Below are positions 54,316-64,000 of a stretch of DNA of 64,000 bases, piece after piece. The translations under genes and the position numbers were made by a program. Position 1 is the stretch's first letter; each line of letters begins with the position of its first letter. The notes below the pieces were generated by a model. It was not told where the DNA came from and searched no databases. It saw only the letters and a list, made by a program, of their open reading frames with translations. The stretch is taken from the NCBI GenBank assembly GCA_028877215.1, contig JAPPFJ010000005.1:283444-347443 (forward strand), written 5' to 3'. Source of the stretch: Gemmatimonadota bacterium. Its GTDB lineage: Bacteria > Latescibacterota > UBA2968 > GCA-2709665.

Positions 54316-55425
54316 ATGGACGACGCAACCCTGAAACGCACCCCACTCTACCGGCAGCATGTCAAACTGAACGCCAAAATGGTCGAATTCGGCGGATGGG
54401 AGATGCCGGTTCAGTATGCCGGCATCATTGAGGAACATCGGGCGGTAAGGACGGCGGCGGGGCTGTTTGACGTGAGCCACATGGGGCAGGTCCGGGTCTC
54501 TGGGACCGGCGCGAGGGATTTTCTGCGATATCTGGCAGCCAACGACGTCCGGAAGCTGGATATCGGCAGATGCCAATATTCCTTTCTCCTGAACGAGCGC
54601 GGCGGTACGATTGACGACATGATGGTCTACCGGACCGGTGAGTACTCATACACACTCGTCGTCAACGCCTCGAACGCGGAAAAAGACTGGGCGCACATTG
54701 TATCCACAGGGTCCGGCCTGAAGGACGTCCGTCTGGAGAACCGGATCGGCAAACGGGCCCTCCTGGCTTTCCAGGGTCCACTGGCGGCTGAAATCCTGTC
54801 GGAACTGACGCCGGAAGACGTCGGGGCCCTGCGTTTCCACGATGTACGCCCGTACACCGTTGCCGGCGTGCCCGTAATGCTCGCGGCGTCGGGTTATACC
54901 GGGGAAAACGGATTCGAAATCTTCGTGGAGACGAACGACGTGGAATCGCTGTGGTGCGCGCTTCACGAGGCCGGCAATCGCAGCGGAGCGGTACCCGCCG
55001 GTCTTGGAGCCCGCGATACCCTCCGGCTGGAGGCCTCGCTGGCTCTTTACGGGCACGAACTCGATGAGAATACGTCCCCTCTGGAGGCCAACCTGGGTTT
55101 TGCCGTAGCGAAAACCGGGGCTTACATCGGCTCTGAAGCGATCCGGGAACAGTTGGCGGGCGGCGTCAGCAAGAGACTGGTCATGCTGGAAATGATCGAC
55201 AAGGGCATTCCACGTCAGGGTTACGGGATTCATCGTTCGGACGGCAGCGACGCGGGTGTGATCACCAGCGGGTCCGTTTCACCCTGGACCGGCAGGAACA
55301 TCGCCATGGGCTTTGTGGACCCGAAGCTTGCCCGCCGGGAACAGGAAGTGCTGGTTGCCGTCCGGAACCGGCGGCTTCGGGCGAAGGTGGTTCGCAGGCC
55401 GTATTACCGGCGTCCGGGCAGTTAG
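54316..55425 (+). CDS. gcvT: Glycine cleavage system T protein (aminomethyltransferase)
   Basis: 369 residues from ATG 54316 (GGAAGGA upstream). Full-length GcvT: RTPLYRQHVKLNAKMVEFGGWEMPVQYAG split over the N-terminus, GLFDVSHMGQ, folate-binding region (NASNAEKDW), SGYTGENGFEI, LGARDTLRLEASL and GVITSGSVSP near the C-terminus. It transfers the methylene group from the lipoyl-bound aminomethyl intermediate to tetrahydrofolate. gcvH and gcvP are not adjacent. It marks the return to core-genome composition after the DUF2971 island. Confidence 0.95.
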   Translation: MDDATLKRTPLYRQHVKLNAKMVEFGGWEMPVQYAGIIEEHRAVRTAAGLFDVSHMGQVRVSGTGARDFLRYLAANDVRKLDIGRCQYSFLLNERGGTIDDMMVYRTGEYSYTLVVNASNAEKDWAHIVSTGSGLKDVRLENRIGKRALLAFQGPLAAEILSELTPEDVGALRFHDVRPYTVAGVPVMLAASGYTGENGFEIFVETNDVESLWCALHEAGNRSGAVPAGLGARDTLRLEASLALYGHELDENTSPLEANLGFAVAKTGAYIGSEAIREQLAGGVSKRLVMLEMIDKGIPRQGYGIHRSDGSDAGVITSGSVSPWTGRNIAMGFVDPKLARREQEVLVAVRNRRLRAKVVRRPYYRRPGS

Positions 55426-55493
55426 CTGGCTCCCCCCTACCCTGCCCGTGTCGTATCTCACGCCCACGCGGGCCTGCACACGCAGCCGGTTTG

Positions 55494-55528
55494 AAAAAAG
55501 ACCCGGAATCGCTCGACGATTCCGGGTC
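55494..55528 (-). terminator. Rho-independent terminator of leuS (between convergent genes)
   Basis: GACCCGGAATCG (55500-55511) and CGATTCCGGGTC (55517-55528) form a perfect 12-bp stem with a five-base loop. On the minus strand it is followed by a run of six T (AAAAAA at 55494-55499 on the plus strand), directly after the leuS stop codon. It may also block gcvT read-through. Confidence 0.88.
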
Positions 55529-55533
55529 TCTAT

Positions 55534-57987
55534 CTACACCACGATATTGACGAGGCGATTGGGAACGACAATCACCTTCTTGGGCGCTTTGCCCGCGAGA
55601 TGGCTCCTCACATTCGGCTGCTCCAGCGCCAGCCTCGTGACGTCGTTGCCCTCTGCATCCACGTCCACCTGAAACCTGGCGCGGACCTTGCCGTTGACCT
55701 GCACCGGCATCTGAATGGTTGCCGGACGCGCAAAATCCTCGTCCCATTCCGGCCAGGCCTGCTCGTGGACGCTGTAGCTCCCGCCGATGCATTCCCACAA
55801 CTCTTCCGATATATGCGGCGCAAAGGGCGCCAACAGCAGGCACAGCGAGCGAATGGCATCTTTCCAGGCATCCGTTTCGACGACCGCAGCGGTCTTCAGT
55901 TTGCCAAGGCGGTTGACACAGGTCATCAACGCGGCGACGGCGGTGTTGAAGTTGAAGGATTCCAGGTCCTCCGAGACTTTCCTGATCGCCTGGTGGGTGA
56001 TCCTTCGCAATTCCGTTGTCTCCCCGGTTCCCGGGGGTTTGCCGGCCGACGCCGCCGGCTCCCTGACAAGAGACCAGACCCGGTTCAGAAACCGGGGAAC
56101 GCCTTCCATGCTTGCCGAGTTCCAGGGGCCGCCCTGGTCCCAGCGGCTGATGAACATGAGATATGCCCTGACGCTGTCAACGCCGTGCGCGTCGATGAGA
56201 TCGTCCGGGTTCACCACGTTTCCGCGGGACTTGCTCATTTTCTCGGAATCCTCTCCGAGAATGATGCCCTGATTGAACAGCCGGACCATCGGTTCGGCCT
56301 CGTCGGTGGCGATGAGCTTCATGTCCCGCATCGCCATGGTGAAGAAACGGGTATAGAGCAGATGCATGGTCGCGTGCTCGATACCACCGGTATATTGATC
56401 CACCGGCAGCCAGTACGCCCCCTCTTCCGGGTCGAACGGTCCGGCTGCGAATTGCGGGCTGAGATACCGGTACTGATACCACGACGAACACATGAACGTA
56501 TCCATCGTATCGGTTTCTCTCCGCGCGTCCCCCTGGCATTCAGGGCAGGTCGTATGCAGGAATCCCTCGTGACGCTTCAGTGGAGATTCGCCCGTAGGTA
56601 AAAACTCCGCATCTTCCGGCAGTTTCACAGGAAGATCCGTCTCAGGGACCGGCACCACGCCGCAGGTGTCGCAGTAGACGATCGGTATGGGGCAGCCCCA
56701 GTAACGCTGGCGGGAAATCAGCCAGTCGTGCAACCGATAGTTGACCTTGCGCTCACCGATTCCCCGCGCTTCCAGATCTTCGGCCACCGCGACCTTCGCC
56801 TCGTCGGACGGCATGCCGCTGAACCGGCCTGAATTGGCCAGCGTGCCCTTTCCCTCGAAGGGACGCCCCAGAGGTCGGCCATCCCAGTCCGGCGGTGCGA
56901 TGACCGTCGGAACGGGCAATCCGTACTTTTCCGCGAAACCGAAATCCCGCTCGTCGTGTCCTGGTACGGCCATGATCGCGCCGGTTCCGTACGTCGTAAG
57001 CACATAATCGGCGATATAGATGGGTACCTCGGCGTTGTTCATCGGGTTGATCGCATACGCTCCCGTAAAAACACCATCGTGATCCTTGTCCAGAGACAAC
57101 CGGTCGATTTCCGACCGTCGGCCGGCTTTCTCCCGGTACGATGCGACCTCCGCCGCATGGGCCTGGGTTGTAATCGAGTCGACAAGCTCGTGCTCAGGCG
57201 CCAATACCGCGAACGTAACCCCGAATATCGTATCCGCGCGCGTGGTGAAAACCCGAAACGATTCACACGAACCCTTCACGGCCATTTCAAACTCCACCCC
57301 TTCACTGCGGCCGATCCAGTTGGTCTGCATCGTTTCAACCCGGCCGGGCCAGTCCAGGCCCGAAAAATCAAGCAGCGAATCCGCGTATTTCGTAATCCGG
57401 AACAACCACTGATCCAGGTCTTTTTTCACAACGGGTGTATCGCACCGCTCGCAGTGGCGGTCATCTCCCCACACCTGCTCTCTGGCAAGCGTCGTATTGC
57501 AACGCGGACACCAGTCCACCGGAGCTTTTTTCCGATAGGCCAATCCGTGACGAAAGAACTGCAGGAAGAGCCACTGCGTCCACTTGTAGTATTCGGGTTC
57601 ACACGTTACGATCTCCCTCTCCCAGTCGAACATGGCACCCATTTTCTTCAGGTGTCCACGCATTTTCTCTACGTTGTCCATGGTCCATTTGGCAGGATGA
57701 ATCCCCCGTTCGATGGCGGCGTTCTCCGCCGGCAGTCCGAACGCATCAAACCCTATTGGAAACAAGACGTTATATCCCTTCATCCGCATCCATCTGGCGC
57801 GGGCGTCGGAAGGCACCATCGCGTACCAGTGCCCGATATGCAGGTCTCCCGAGGTATACGGCAACATGGTCAACGCATAGTGCTTGGGCCTGCCCTTCCT
57901 GACACCGCTCCTGTAGACACCTGTCTGCTCCCAGTGAGTGCGCCACTTTGACTCGATCGCTTCGAAATCGTATCCAATTTCAGCCAT
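55534..57987 (-). CDS. leuS: Leucyl-tRNA synthetase
   Basis: 817 residues from ATG 57987. A class I aminoacyl-tRNA synthetase with HIGH in GDLHIGHWYAM (near residue 50), a zinc-knuckle region (CPRCNTTL and CERCDTP), a CP1 editing domain (FTTRADTIFGVTF, VPGHDERDFGFA) and KMSKS in EKMSKSRGNVV (about residue 580). It ends in the typical VPNRLVNIVV. It charges tRNA-Leu and hydrolyses mischarged product. The length is normal for the bacterial alpha type. It lies 24 bases after asnS and probably shares its transcript. Confidence 0.97.
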   Translation of the reverse strand: MAEIGYDFEAIESKWRTHWEQTGVYRSGVRKGRPKHYALTMLPYTSGDLHIGHWYAMVPSDARARWMRMKGYNVLFPIGFDAFGLPAENAAIERGIHPAKWTMDNVEKMRGHLKKMGAMFDWEREIVTCEPEYYKWTQWLFLQFFRHGLAYRKKAPVDWCPRCNTTLAREQVWGDDRHCERCDTPVVKKDLDQWLFRITKYADSLLDFSGLDWPGRVETMQTNWIGRSEGVEFEMAVKGSCESFRVFTTRADTIFGVTFAVLAPEHELVDSITTQAHAAEVASYREKAGRRSEIDRLSLDKDHDGVFTGAYAINPMNNAEVPIYIADYVLTTYGTGAIMAVPGHDERDFGFAEKYGLPVPTVIAPPDWDGRPLGRPFEGKGTLANSGRFSGMPSDEAKVAVAEDLEARGIGERKVNYRLHDWLISRQRYWGCPIPIVYCDTCGVVPVPETDLPVKLPEDAEFLPTGESPLKRHEGFLHTTCPECQGDARRETDTMDTFMCSSWYQYRYLSPQFAAGPFDPEEGAYWLPVDQYTGGIEHATMHLLYTRFFTMAMRDMKLIATDEAEPMVRLFNQGIILGEDSEKMSKSRGNVVNPDDLIDAHGVDSVRAYLMFISRWDQGGPWNSASMEGVPRFLNRVWSLVREPAASAGKPPGTGETTELRRITHQAIRKVSEDLESFNFNTAVAALMTCVNRLGKLKTAAVVETDAWKDAIRSLCLLLAPFAPHISEELWECIGGSYSVHEQAWPEWDEDFARPATIQMPVQVNGKVRARFQVDVDAEGNDVTRLALEQPNVRSHLAGKAPKKVIVVPNRLVNIVV

Positions 57988-58011
57988 TTGACGGCTCCAT
58001 GTACTTACAAT

Positions 58012-59328
58012 TTATGGGTAAAGCCGCTGCAGCATCCGGGGAAACGGAATGGTCTCCCGTACATGCCGCAACCCGCAGATCCACGCCACGGTCCGTTCAA
58101 TGCCCAGGCCGAAACCGGCGTGAGGCACCGATCCGTAGCGTCTGAGGTCCAAATACCATTGAAAAGGGGTTTCGTCGAGTCTGTGTTCGGCGATCTTCCG
58201 CCGTAATTCCTCCAGGTCGTCCTCACGCTGTCCGCCCCCGATGATTTCTCCGTATCCCTCGGGCGCGAGCATATCCATGCAAAGCGCCAGCCGGCCGTCG
58301 TCCGGATCCCCCTTCATGTAGAATGCTTTACAGGAGGCCGGATACCTGTGCACCAGGACCGGACGATCGAATTGTTCCGCCAGAACGGTTTCCTCGTCGC
58401 CGCCGAAATCTTCGCCCCACCGATGCGAAACGCCACTCCGATTCAGGATGTCCACCGCTTCCGTATAGGAGATCCTGGGAAACGGTTTCTTTACTCGCTC
58501 GAGCGGCTCGAGGTCCCGCTGAAGCAACTCCAGTTCCCTTCGCCTGCTTTTCAGGACCTGCTGCACCACGGTGCTGACGAAGTCCTCCGCCAGATCCATG
58601 TCCCCGATCAGGTCCAGGTACGCCACCTCCGGCTCGACCATCCAGAATTCGGTCAGGTGCCTCCGGGTTTTTGATTTCTCGGCCCTGAACGTCGGACCGA
58701 AGCAATAAACCTTTCCAAAGGCCATGGCGCTGGCTTCGAGATAAAGCTGCCCGCTCTGGGTCAGATACGCCTGGTCGTCGAAGTAGTCGGTCTGGAACAG
58801 CGTTGTCGTTCCCTCGCAGGAGGAAGGCGTAAAGATCGGCGAATCCGTCAGTACGTATTCTCTTTCATCGAAGTAATTCCTGCACGCCCGAATCACTTCG
58901 CTTCGCACGCGCAGAATGGCGTGCTGGCGGGAGGAACGCAGCCAGAGATGGCGATGATCCATCAGAAACGCGGTTCCGTGCGCCTTTGGTGTAATGGGAT
59001 ACGGTTCCGACGTCTGAACCACCTCGATATCGGTTACGCCCACCTCGAAACCCAGGGGCGAGCGCGCGTCCTCGCGGACAACTCCCCATACGCGCAGAGA
59101 CGACTCCTGAGTCAGGCCGGCGGAGCGCTCGAACAGGTCAGGCGAAACGTCCCCCTTGAACAGAACACACTGCACCACACCGGTTCCGTCTCTCAACTGC
59201 AGAAAATTCAGTCTGCCGCTGGAGCGTTTGTTATGCAGCCAGCCCTGTAGAAGAACGGCACGCCCGTCGTACTCTGCAATCCTTGAAATCGAAATGGGTA
59301 CGGCCATCGGGGGCCCTTCCGAAGTCAT
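58012..59328 (-). CDS. asnS: Asparaginyl-tRNA synthetase
   Basis: 438 residues from ATG 59328 (AAGGA eight bases upstream); ATG 59307, seven codons later with GGAAGG upstream, is equally likely. An OB-fold anticodon domain ([24 protein letters not shown] in two parts) is followed by the class II core: motif 2 at [20 protein letters not shown] and motif 3 at [12 protein letters not shown]. The sequence resembles AsnRS rather than AspRS in having the short form with EFWMVEPE. It makes Asn-tRNA(Asn), which implies direct asparaginylation at least in part. Located between pnp and leuS. Confidence 0.95.
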   Translation of the reverse strand: MTSEGPPMAVPISISRIAEYDGRAVLLQGWLHNKRSSGRLNFLQLRDGTGVVQCVLFKGDVSPDLFERSAGLTQESSLRVWGVVREDARSPLGFEVGVTDIEVVQTSEPYPITPKAHGTAFLMDHRHLWLRSSRQHAILRVRSEVIRACRNYFDEREYVLTDSPIFTPSSCEGTTTLFQTDYFDDQAYLTQSGQLYLEASAMAFGKVYCFGPTFRAEKSKTRRHLTEFWMVEPEVAYLDLIGDMDLAEDFVSTVVQQVLKSRRRELELLQRDLEPLERVKKPFPRISYTEAVDILNRSGVSHRWGEDFGGDEETVLAEQFDRPVLVHRYPASCKAFYMKGDPDDGRLALCMDMLAPEGYGEIIGGGQREDDLEELRRKIAEHRLDETPFQWYLDLRRYGSVPHAGFGLGIERTVAWICGLRHVRETIPFPRMLQRLYP

Positions 59329-59354
59329 GCGATCTGTCCTTGCTCCGCAAAACC

Positions 59355-59384
59355 AAAAAAGACGACCGGATGGTGCCGATCGCC
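59355..59384 (-). terminator. Rho-independent terminator after pnp
   Basis: On the minus strand GGCGATCGG (59384-59376) pairs with CCGGTCGTC (59369-59361), two wobble pairs included, followed by six T. It separates pnp from asnS, so asnS-leuS may rely on read-through or its own promoter. Confidence 0.7.
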
Positions 59385-59413
59385 TTTTGCCGACCTCTGG
59401 CTTACCAGGCGGG

Positions 59414-61552
59414 TCAGCGCCGATGGGGCCTTCGCGGGCCCCGTGCATGGCGCGGCGGCGGTTCGACGTATCCGGGAGGCGGTTGGAACGTCGCCTTGCG
59501 ACTAAGTCGAACCTTCCCCTGATCGTCGATCGAAATCACCTTGACGTCCAGCTTATCCCCTTCGGACAGGACGTCTTCAACCTTGTTCACCCGGTGGTAG
59601 TCCAGCTCTGAAATGTGGCAGAGCCCTTCTTTTCCCGGCAGAATCTCGATGAAGGCGCCAAAGTCCAGGGTTCGCTTGACCGTGCCGTTGTACACCCGGC
59701 CGACTTCCGGATCTTCCACCAGCGCCTTGATCATCTCCATGGCTTCTTCGCCGGCACTGGCGTCGACCGAACTGACCGTGATCAGTCCGTCGTCGTCCAC
59801 TGCTACTGTCGCTCCCGTTTCTTCGATGCTGCGAATGGTCTTTCCGCCAGGACCGATAACTGTACCGATCTTTGCGGGGTCGATGTAAAGGGAGAGAATT
59901 CGCGGCGCGTACGGTGACAACTCGGGCTTCGGGCGGGCGATCGCTTCCGTCATTTTGCCCAGAATGTGATCCAGCGCGTCCCGCGCGCGCCCGAAAGCCT
60001 CCTGCATGATCTCAAGACTGATGCCCTTGATCTTGATGTCGAGCTGAATAGACGTCAGTCCTTCGGCCGTGCCGGCAATTTTCAGGTCCATGTCGCCAAG
60101 ATGGTCTTCCGCGCCCAGTATGTCGGTCAGCAGGGCCCAGTTGGCATTGTCGTCCCCCATGACCAGCCCGACGCCGGCACCAGCAACGGCCGTCTTGACG
60201 GGAACCCCCGCATCCATCAGCGCGAGCGATCCGCCGCACACCGTTGCCATTGAGGACGAACTGTTCGACTCCAGGATTTCCGAAACCACACGGATTGTGT
60301 AGGGGAAGTGTTTCTCGTTGGGCACGACCGGAACCAGCGCTTTTTCGGCAAGGACGCCGTGCCCGATCTCCCGCCGACCGGGCGCCCCGATCCGGCGGGT
60401 TTCTCCCACGCTGTAAGAGGGAAAGTTGTAATCCAGCATGAAACTCTTGTAGGACATCCCCTCCAGATCGTCCACCATCCGGGTATCCAGCTTGCTGCCC
60501 AGCGTGGCCACACACAGCGCCTGGGTCTGGCCTCTTGTGAACACAGCCGAACCGTGTGCTCGCGGCAGAACACCGAGTTCAATCTGAATCGGCCGTACCT
60601 CGTCCAGGGCCCTGCCGTCGATACGGCGGCCTTCGTCCAGAATCATCCGGCGCATCTCCGCCTTGACGATTGCCTCGATTTCCGCGGTGATTTCAGCGCT
60701 TGACTCCGGAAACTCCTGTTCCAGGGCCGCCTGTGTATCGGCTTCGATGCTGGCGATGACGTTTGCCCTGTCTTCCTTCTCGGACAACCGGTTCGCGTCT
60801 GCGATGCGTAGCGCCGCCTGTGCCCTCACGGCTTCTTCGAGCGCTTCATTGGGTTCGGGTTCAACGACTTCCCGCTTTGGCTTCCCGCACCTGGATACGA
60901 GTTCTTCCTGCACCTCCACGAGCCTGGCGATGGCTTCCTGGCCGGCCCGCAGCGCTCCCAGCACGTCGGCGTCGGGCACCTCGTGGCACTCGCCCTCAAC
61001 GGAAATGATCGACTCTTTGTTTCCGGACACGATGATGTTGATGTCGCTTTCATCCAACTGTTGGTAGGTTGGATTGATCACGTACTCGCCGTTGATCCGA
61101 CCCACCTTTACGGCGCCGATCGGACCTTCGAACGGGATGTCGGAAACACAGACGGCCGCGGATGCGCCCGTCATTGCGAGCACGGCGGGGTCATTCTCAT
61201 CGTCGAACGAGAGCACGGTTACCAGAACCTGCGTTTCCACGTCCCGTTTCAAAAACAACGGCCTGATCTGGTGATCGATCAGCCTGGCGCTCAGTTTCTC
61301 CGTTGTGGAGGGCGCGCCTTCCCGCTTGAAGAAGTTCCCCGGTATCCTGCCGCTTGCGTAGAATTTCTCGCGATAATCCACCGTTAACGGGAAAAAATCC
61401 ATATCGGATTCTCGGGTATCTGCCACAGTTGCCACCAGGACCACGGTTTCGCCATACTGCATCCAGACGGCGCCGTGGGCCTGCTTGGCCACGCGTCCGT
61501 ACTCAATGGAAAATGTCCGTCCTTCCAGTTCCAGCTCTATTTTTTCTGCCAT
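59414..61552 (-). CDS. pnp: Polynucleotide phosphorylase
   Basis: 712 residues from ATG 61552. Two RNase PH-like domains (first [16 protein letters not shown]; second [19 protein letters not shown] with the catalytic region [19 protein letters not shown] split in two), then a KH domain ([13 protein letters not shown]) and an S1 domain ([19 protein letters not shown]). It degrades RNA 3' to 5' by phosphorolysis in the degradosome. The tail after S1 is short and basic ([12 protein letters not shown]). It follows rpsO in the conserved truB-ribF-rpsO-pnp order. Confidence 0.97.
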   Translation of the reverse strand: MAEKIELELEGRTFSIEYGRVAKQAHGAVWMQYGETVVLVATVADTRESDMDFFPLTVDYREKFYASGRIPGNFFKREGAPSTTEKLSARLIDHQIRPLFLKRDVETQVLVTVLSFDDENDPAVLAMTGASAAVCVSDIPFEGPIGAVKVGRINGEYVINPTYQQLDESDINIIVSGNKESIISVEGECHEVPDADVLGALRAGQEAIARLVEVQEELVSRCGKPKREVVEPEPNEALEEAVRAQAALRIADANRLSEKEDRANVIASIEADTQAALEQEFPESSAEITAEIEAIVKAEMRRMILDEGRRIDGRALDEVRPIQIELGVLPRAHGSAVFTRGQTQALCVATLGSKLDTRMVDDLEGMSYKSFMLDYNFPSYSVGETRRIGAPGRREIGHGVLAEKALVPVVPNEKHFPYTIRVVSEILESNSSSSMATVCGGSLALMDAGVPVKTAVAGAGVGLVMGDDNANWALLTDILGAEDHLGDMDLKIAGTAEGLTSIQLDIKIKGISLEIMQEAFGRARDALDHILGKMTEAIARPKPELSPYAPRILSLYIDPAKIGTVIGPGGKTIRSIEETGATVAVDDDGLITVSSVDASAGEEAMEMIKALVEDPEVGRVYNGTVKRTLDFGAFIEILPGKEGLCHISELDYHRVNKVEDVLSEGDKLDVKVISIDDQGKVRLSRKATFQPPPGYVEPPPRHARGPRRPHRR

Positions 61553-61629
61553 CCACCCCTTCTCCTCAGCAAAAATGAACGTACATCCGGCCTGTAGAAC
61601 GCAATGGGAAACATACGCTACAGGTATAA

Positions 61630-61899
61630 TTAACCACGTATTCCGAGTCTAACGATCAAAGCACGGTAGCCGGTCAGGTCGCGACGTTGCATATATCTCA
61701 GGAAACGCCGGCGCTTGCCGACCAGTTTGAGCAACCCTCGGCGGGAATGGTGATCTTTCCCGTGCCGCCGGGCGTGTTCGGTCAACATCCTGATGCGTTC
61801 CGTCAATAGCGCGACTTGCACTTCGACGGAGCCGGTGTCACTGGCGGCCCGACCGAAGGAATCCACCAGTTCGGCTTTCCTTTCTTTTGCTAAACCCAA
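61630..61899 (-). CDS. rpsO: Ribosomal protein S15
   Basis: 89 residues, the standard S15 length. The start must be TTG at 61899: GGAGGTGA lies four bases upstream (61911-61904) and the product then begins [12 protein letters not shown], aligned with other S15 proteins. Further marks are [35 protein letters not shown] and YMQRRD. It binds 16S rRNA early in 30S assembly. An open frame extends upstream to 62046 through the mobile repeat, but that part is not S15. Confidence 0.96.
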   Translation of the reverse strand: MGLAKERKAELVDSFGRAASDTGSVEVQVALLTERIRMLTEHARRHGKDHHSRRGLLKLVGKRRRFLRYMQRRDLTGYRALIVRLGIRG

Positions 61900-61925
61900 T
61901 GCTTCACCTCCATTTGATGGTCTAA

Positions 61926-62085
61926 CAGTCCATTGAGAAAGTTGCTCTGCAGGCGAGGTCGAGCCATTGTGGTCGAAGACAAGGCGCGCGACCGAGTCCC
62001 ATCCAGCGATTCGGCGAGGGCGCGCAACGCAGTATTTCGACCGCAAGGGCCGGCCGTAGCCCGGATGGGCTTTTTCAACGGACTG
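61926..62085. mobile_element. MITE-B, 160 bp, with CTAA target duplication
   Basis: Ends are inverted repeats: CAGTCCATTGAGAAAG at 61926 and, on the other strand from 62085, CAGTCCGTTGAAAAAG (14 of 16 match). Both ends are flanked by CTAA (61922-61925 and 62086-62089), a 4-bp target duplication. It encodes no transposase. It sits between ribF and rpsO, and its terminal TTGA provides the ribF stop codon. It is a different family from MITE-A by its terminal sequence. Confidence 0.8.
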
Positions 62086-63010
62086 CTAACGCCTGTCCTA
62101 TAATGTCACGGGCACGCTGCCCGTCCTTGTGAATTTGCGCAATCAGCGATTCCGGATCCGGAAACCGGCGTTCGCCGCGCAGCCGATCCACCAGTTCCAG
62201 CGATATCTTGCGCTCGTAGAGATTCCCGCAAAAATCCAGCAGATGGGCTTCTAACAATCTGCTCTTGCCGTTAAAAGTCGGCCGTACTCCAAGGTTTACA
62301 ACAGCCGCGTACGGTTCAGGCACAAACGCCTTCGCCGCGTAAACACCGTTCGCCGGCAACAGTTTCATGGTATCGTCGGGCACGATATTCGCGGTCGGAT
62401 ACCCCAGCTCCCGCCCCCGGCCGTCGCCCGGCGCCACACGGCCTGAAACGGGATATCCGCCTCCAAGCATCTCGCGCGCTTCGTCGATTCTGCCCTCTCG
62501 AATCAGGTCCCGAAGCCGGCTGCTGCTCACCGGGCGCTCTCCCGCCATCGTGGGGGGCACGATAGCAACGTCGAAACCGAACCGATGACCGAGCGCCCGC
62601 ATGGTATCGGGATCGCCGCTGCGACCCTTGCCGAATCCGTGATCGTAACCCAGCACCACGACCTTCGCGTCCAGATAGGTCACCAGATAGGTCGATACGA
62701 ATGCCTCGGGACTCAGAATCTGTACCTGCCTGGTGAACGGGATGACCGCCAGCATGTCGATTCCGGCGTCCTGAAGCCGCCGCCGCTTCTCCTCCATGGA
62801 CGTAAGGACGACCGGCGGGTCGTCGGGATGGATAACGGCCCGCGGATGTGGATCGAACGTTACGGCAACGGCGCTGCCCGACCGTGCCCGGGCCATGGTA
62901 ACGACGGCTTCGATTACGGCGCGATGTCCCAGGTGGACACCGTCGAACGTGCCGGTCGTTACCACCGTGTTTTCCACCTCGAGCGTCTGTTCCAATGTCC
63001 GTGTCTGCAT
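62075..63010 (-). CDS. ribF: Bifunctional riboflavin kinase / FAD synthetase
   Basis: 311 residues from ATG 63010 (GGAAAG about ten bases upstream); TTG 63019, overlapping the truB stop, is the alternative. The N-terminal FAD synthetase domain has [21 protein letters not shown] and [15 protein letters not shown]; the C-terminal riboflavin kinase domain has [11 protein letters not shown] and [10 protein letters not shown]. It makes FMN and FAD. The last codons (GCAGTCCGTTGA) lie inside MITE-B, so the C-terminus was rewritten by its insertion, ending ...IGQALAVR. Since the catalytic domains are complete, the protein should be functional. Confidence 0.95.
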   Translation of the reverse strand: MQTRTLEQTLEVENTVVTTGTFDGVHLGHRAVIEAVVTMARARSGSAVAVTFDPHPRAVIHPDDPPVVLTSMEEKRRRLQDAGIDMLAVIPFTRQVQILSPEAFVSTYLVTYLDAKVVVLGYDHGFGKGRSGDPDTMRALGHRFGFDVAIVPPTMAGERPVSSSRLRDLIREGRIDEAREMLGGGYPVSGRVAPGDGRGRELGYPTANIVPDDTMKLLPANGVYAAKAFVPEPYAAVVNLGVRPTFNGKSRLLEAHLLDFCGNLYERKISLELVDRLRGERRFPDPESLIAQIHKDGQRARDIIGQALAVR

Positions 63011-63015
63011 CCGGA

Positions 63016-63909
63016 TCAACTTTCCAGCTGACGCAGCACCCGTACCGGCTTCAGCATCCGGTCGGAGGCCCGCCAGCGTCCGATGCCGAGCAACACCCCC
63101 TCGGGATAGAGCGCCCTCACGAGCCGGCCCGACTCGAGAGCGGTACTGTCTTCCAGATTCGCGACGGCATTTCCGTGAACAAAACTCCCTGCCTGAGCGG
63201 CATCCAGGTTGAGACGCGGCAGGTCACGCAATAACCGGTTGGGATCCATCAGAAACGGCTGCAACTCCGCTTTCGATCGAACGGATTCGAGTTGGTCGAA
63301 CGTGACGCACTGGTCGATGCGAACAGGGCCGGCGGCCGTACGTCTGAGCCCGGCCAGATACGCGCCGCATCCCAGCTTCCGGCCGATATCGTCGGCCAGG
63401 GTGCGGACATAAGTCCCTTTTGAACAGGAGACCGTCAGGTGTAGATCGGGAGGCCTGAAATCTTCTAATTCAATTTCGTAAACGCGCACGCGGGACGGTC
63501 GTCGGGCGACTTCCGTGCCCTCCCGTGCCAGTTGGTACAACCGCCTGCCATCCATCTTTCGGGCCGAGAACATGGGAGGAATCTGTTCGATTTCGCCGAC
63601 AAAGGAAGCCACCGCACCACGGACGTCCTCCAACCGGCCGGGTACGCGGCCGGAGCGAGCAACGACTTCGCCTTCCGCGTCGAGCGTGCTTGTCCGGACC
63701 CCGAGACGGACATGGGCGGAATACGTCTTGTCGTGATCCGTGAGATATGAACTGAGCCGGGTCGCCCTGCCCAGGCACAGCACGAGGACGCCGGTCGCGA
63801 GCGGATCCAGGGTGCCCGTATGCCCCACTTTCCGCATATTCAGCCGTCGTCGAACGCGGTCGATCACGTCGTGGGACGTCATTCCCGGGGGCTTGTCGAT
63901 CGGCAACAC
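63016..63909 (-). CDS. truB: tRNA pseudouridine(55) synthase
   Basis: At least 297 residues. Catalytic Asp in HTGTLDPLATGVL, with PIDKPPGMTSHDV, SGRVPGRLEDV and CSKGTYVRTLADDIG. It makes pseudouridine 55 in tRNA. The first standard start codon is GTG 63909, but this begins at LPIDKPPG and lacks a ribosome site. A GGAGGG (63934-63929) lies just before ATC 63924, which would give INVTGVLPIDKP, the more typical N-terminal length. The start is therefore uncertain: an AUC start or a base error are both possible. The upstream gene ends at 63951. Confidence 0.93.
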   Translation of the reverse strand: MLPIDKPPGMTSHDVIDRVRRRLNMRKVGHTGTLDPLATGVLVLCLGRATRLSSYLTDHDKTYSAHVRLGVRTSTLDAEGEVVARSGRVPGRLEDVRGAVASFVGEIEQIPPMFSARKMDGRRLYQLAREGTEVARRPSRVRVYEIELEDFRPPDLHLTVSCSKGTYVRTLADDIGRKLGCGAYLAGLRRTAAGPVRIDQCVTFDQLESVRSKAELQPFLMDPNRLLRDLPRLNLDAAQAGSFVHGNAVANLEDSTALESGRLVRALYPEGVLLGIGRWRASDRMLKPVRVLRQLES

Positions 63910-63950
63910 GCCAGTGACGTTGATCCTGCCCTCCGTTCCAAGAAACTGTC

Positions 63951-64000
63951 TTAAAATTCCCAGCGGTCTTCGCGCGGCTGCAAAAGCGCCGGTCGGCGTT
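63951..64000 (-). CDS. 3' end of the gene upstream of truB (partial)
   Basis: The last 16 codons of a frame end in TAA at 63953-63951 (product ending PREDRWEF), 17 bases before the truB ribosome site. In many bacteria rbfA (or nrnA) precedes truB in this operon, but 16 residues are too few to identify it. Confidence 0.45.
   Translation of the reverse strand, partial: RRPALLQPREDRWEF

Noticed and set aside
61900..62046. N-terminal extension of S15
   Set aside because: It would translate the mobile repeat; TTG 61899 with GGAGGTGA gives the exact family length.

Overview
The window is 64 kb of GC-rich bacterial chromosome with no rRNA, tRNA, CRISPR array or complete insertion sequence that I can see. 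Several features suggest a Gram-negative member of the FCB-related candidate phyla: a secreted lamin-tail-domain protein with a FlgD/secretion-tail-like C-terminus, a sigma-54 promoter, RND efflux with a lipoprotein adaptor, a selenocysteine formate dehydrogenase, and heparinase and N,N-dimethylformamidase relatives. Latescibacterota is my best guess. This is inference, because there is no phylogenetic marker I can place by eye.

Layout. 1-9,034: a partial unknown gene (minus), a large secreted lamin-tail repeat protein behind a sigma-54 promoter, a small mobile repeat (MITE-A copy 1), a small conserved protein, a PP2C/SpoIIE-type phosphatase and an aldehyde dehydrogenase. 9,347-11,396 (minus): an HU-type DNA-binding protein and a class V aminotransferase. 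11,633-17,278: a formate oxidation operon with a sigma-70 promoter. It encodes a NuoE-NuoF fusion, a selenocysteine formate dehydrogenase read through an in-frame TGA with an E. coli-like SECIS hairpin, FdhD, and an FmdB-type zinc ribbon. 17,752-29,336: an accessory catabolic cluster with a homocysteine methyltransferase fused to a SAM methyltransferase, MITE-A copy 2, two SDRs, a dimethylformamidase-like protein, a BHMT-like methyltransferase, a ThDP enzyme, a DadA-like FAD oxidoreductase and a double RidA protein. Together these look like breakdown of an N-methylated or amide compound whose one-carbon output could feed the neighbouring formate dehydrogenase.

29,462-43,704: a six-gene export locus. 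It holds an ABC ATPase, an ABC permease fused to a catalytically dead M1-peptidase-like domain and a golvesin-like domain, a lipoprotein adaptor, an RND pump, a second RND pump fused to a complete ABC ATPase domain, and an ABC-2 permease. The RND-ABC fusion is the most unusual object in the window: its ABC domain is itself split by a roughly 175-residue membrane insertion between the A-loop strand and Walker A.

43,811-49,506: a CdaA-type diadenylate cyclase fused to a YbbR domain (minus), then a two-gene operon of a membrane-anchored TPR protein and a heparinase II/III-like protein with a beta-propeller. 49,507-54,315: an AT-richer, repeat-littered island with two paralogous DUF2971 genes and a divergent HTH/coiled-coil regulator whose promoter is overlaid by two inverted repeats. 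54,316-64,000: housekeeping genes: gcvT (plus), then on the minus strand truB, ribF, rpsO, pnp, asnS and leuS. A second mobile repeat (MITE-B), flanked by a 4-bp target duplication, sits between ribF and rpsO and supplies the ribF stop codon.
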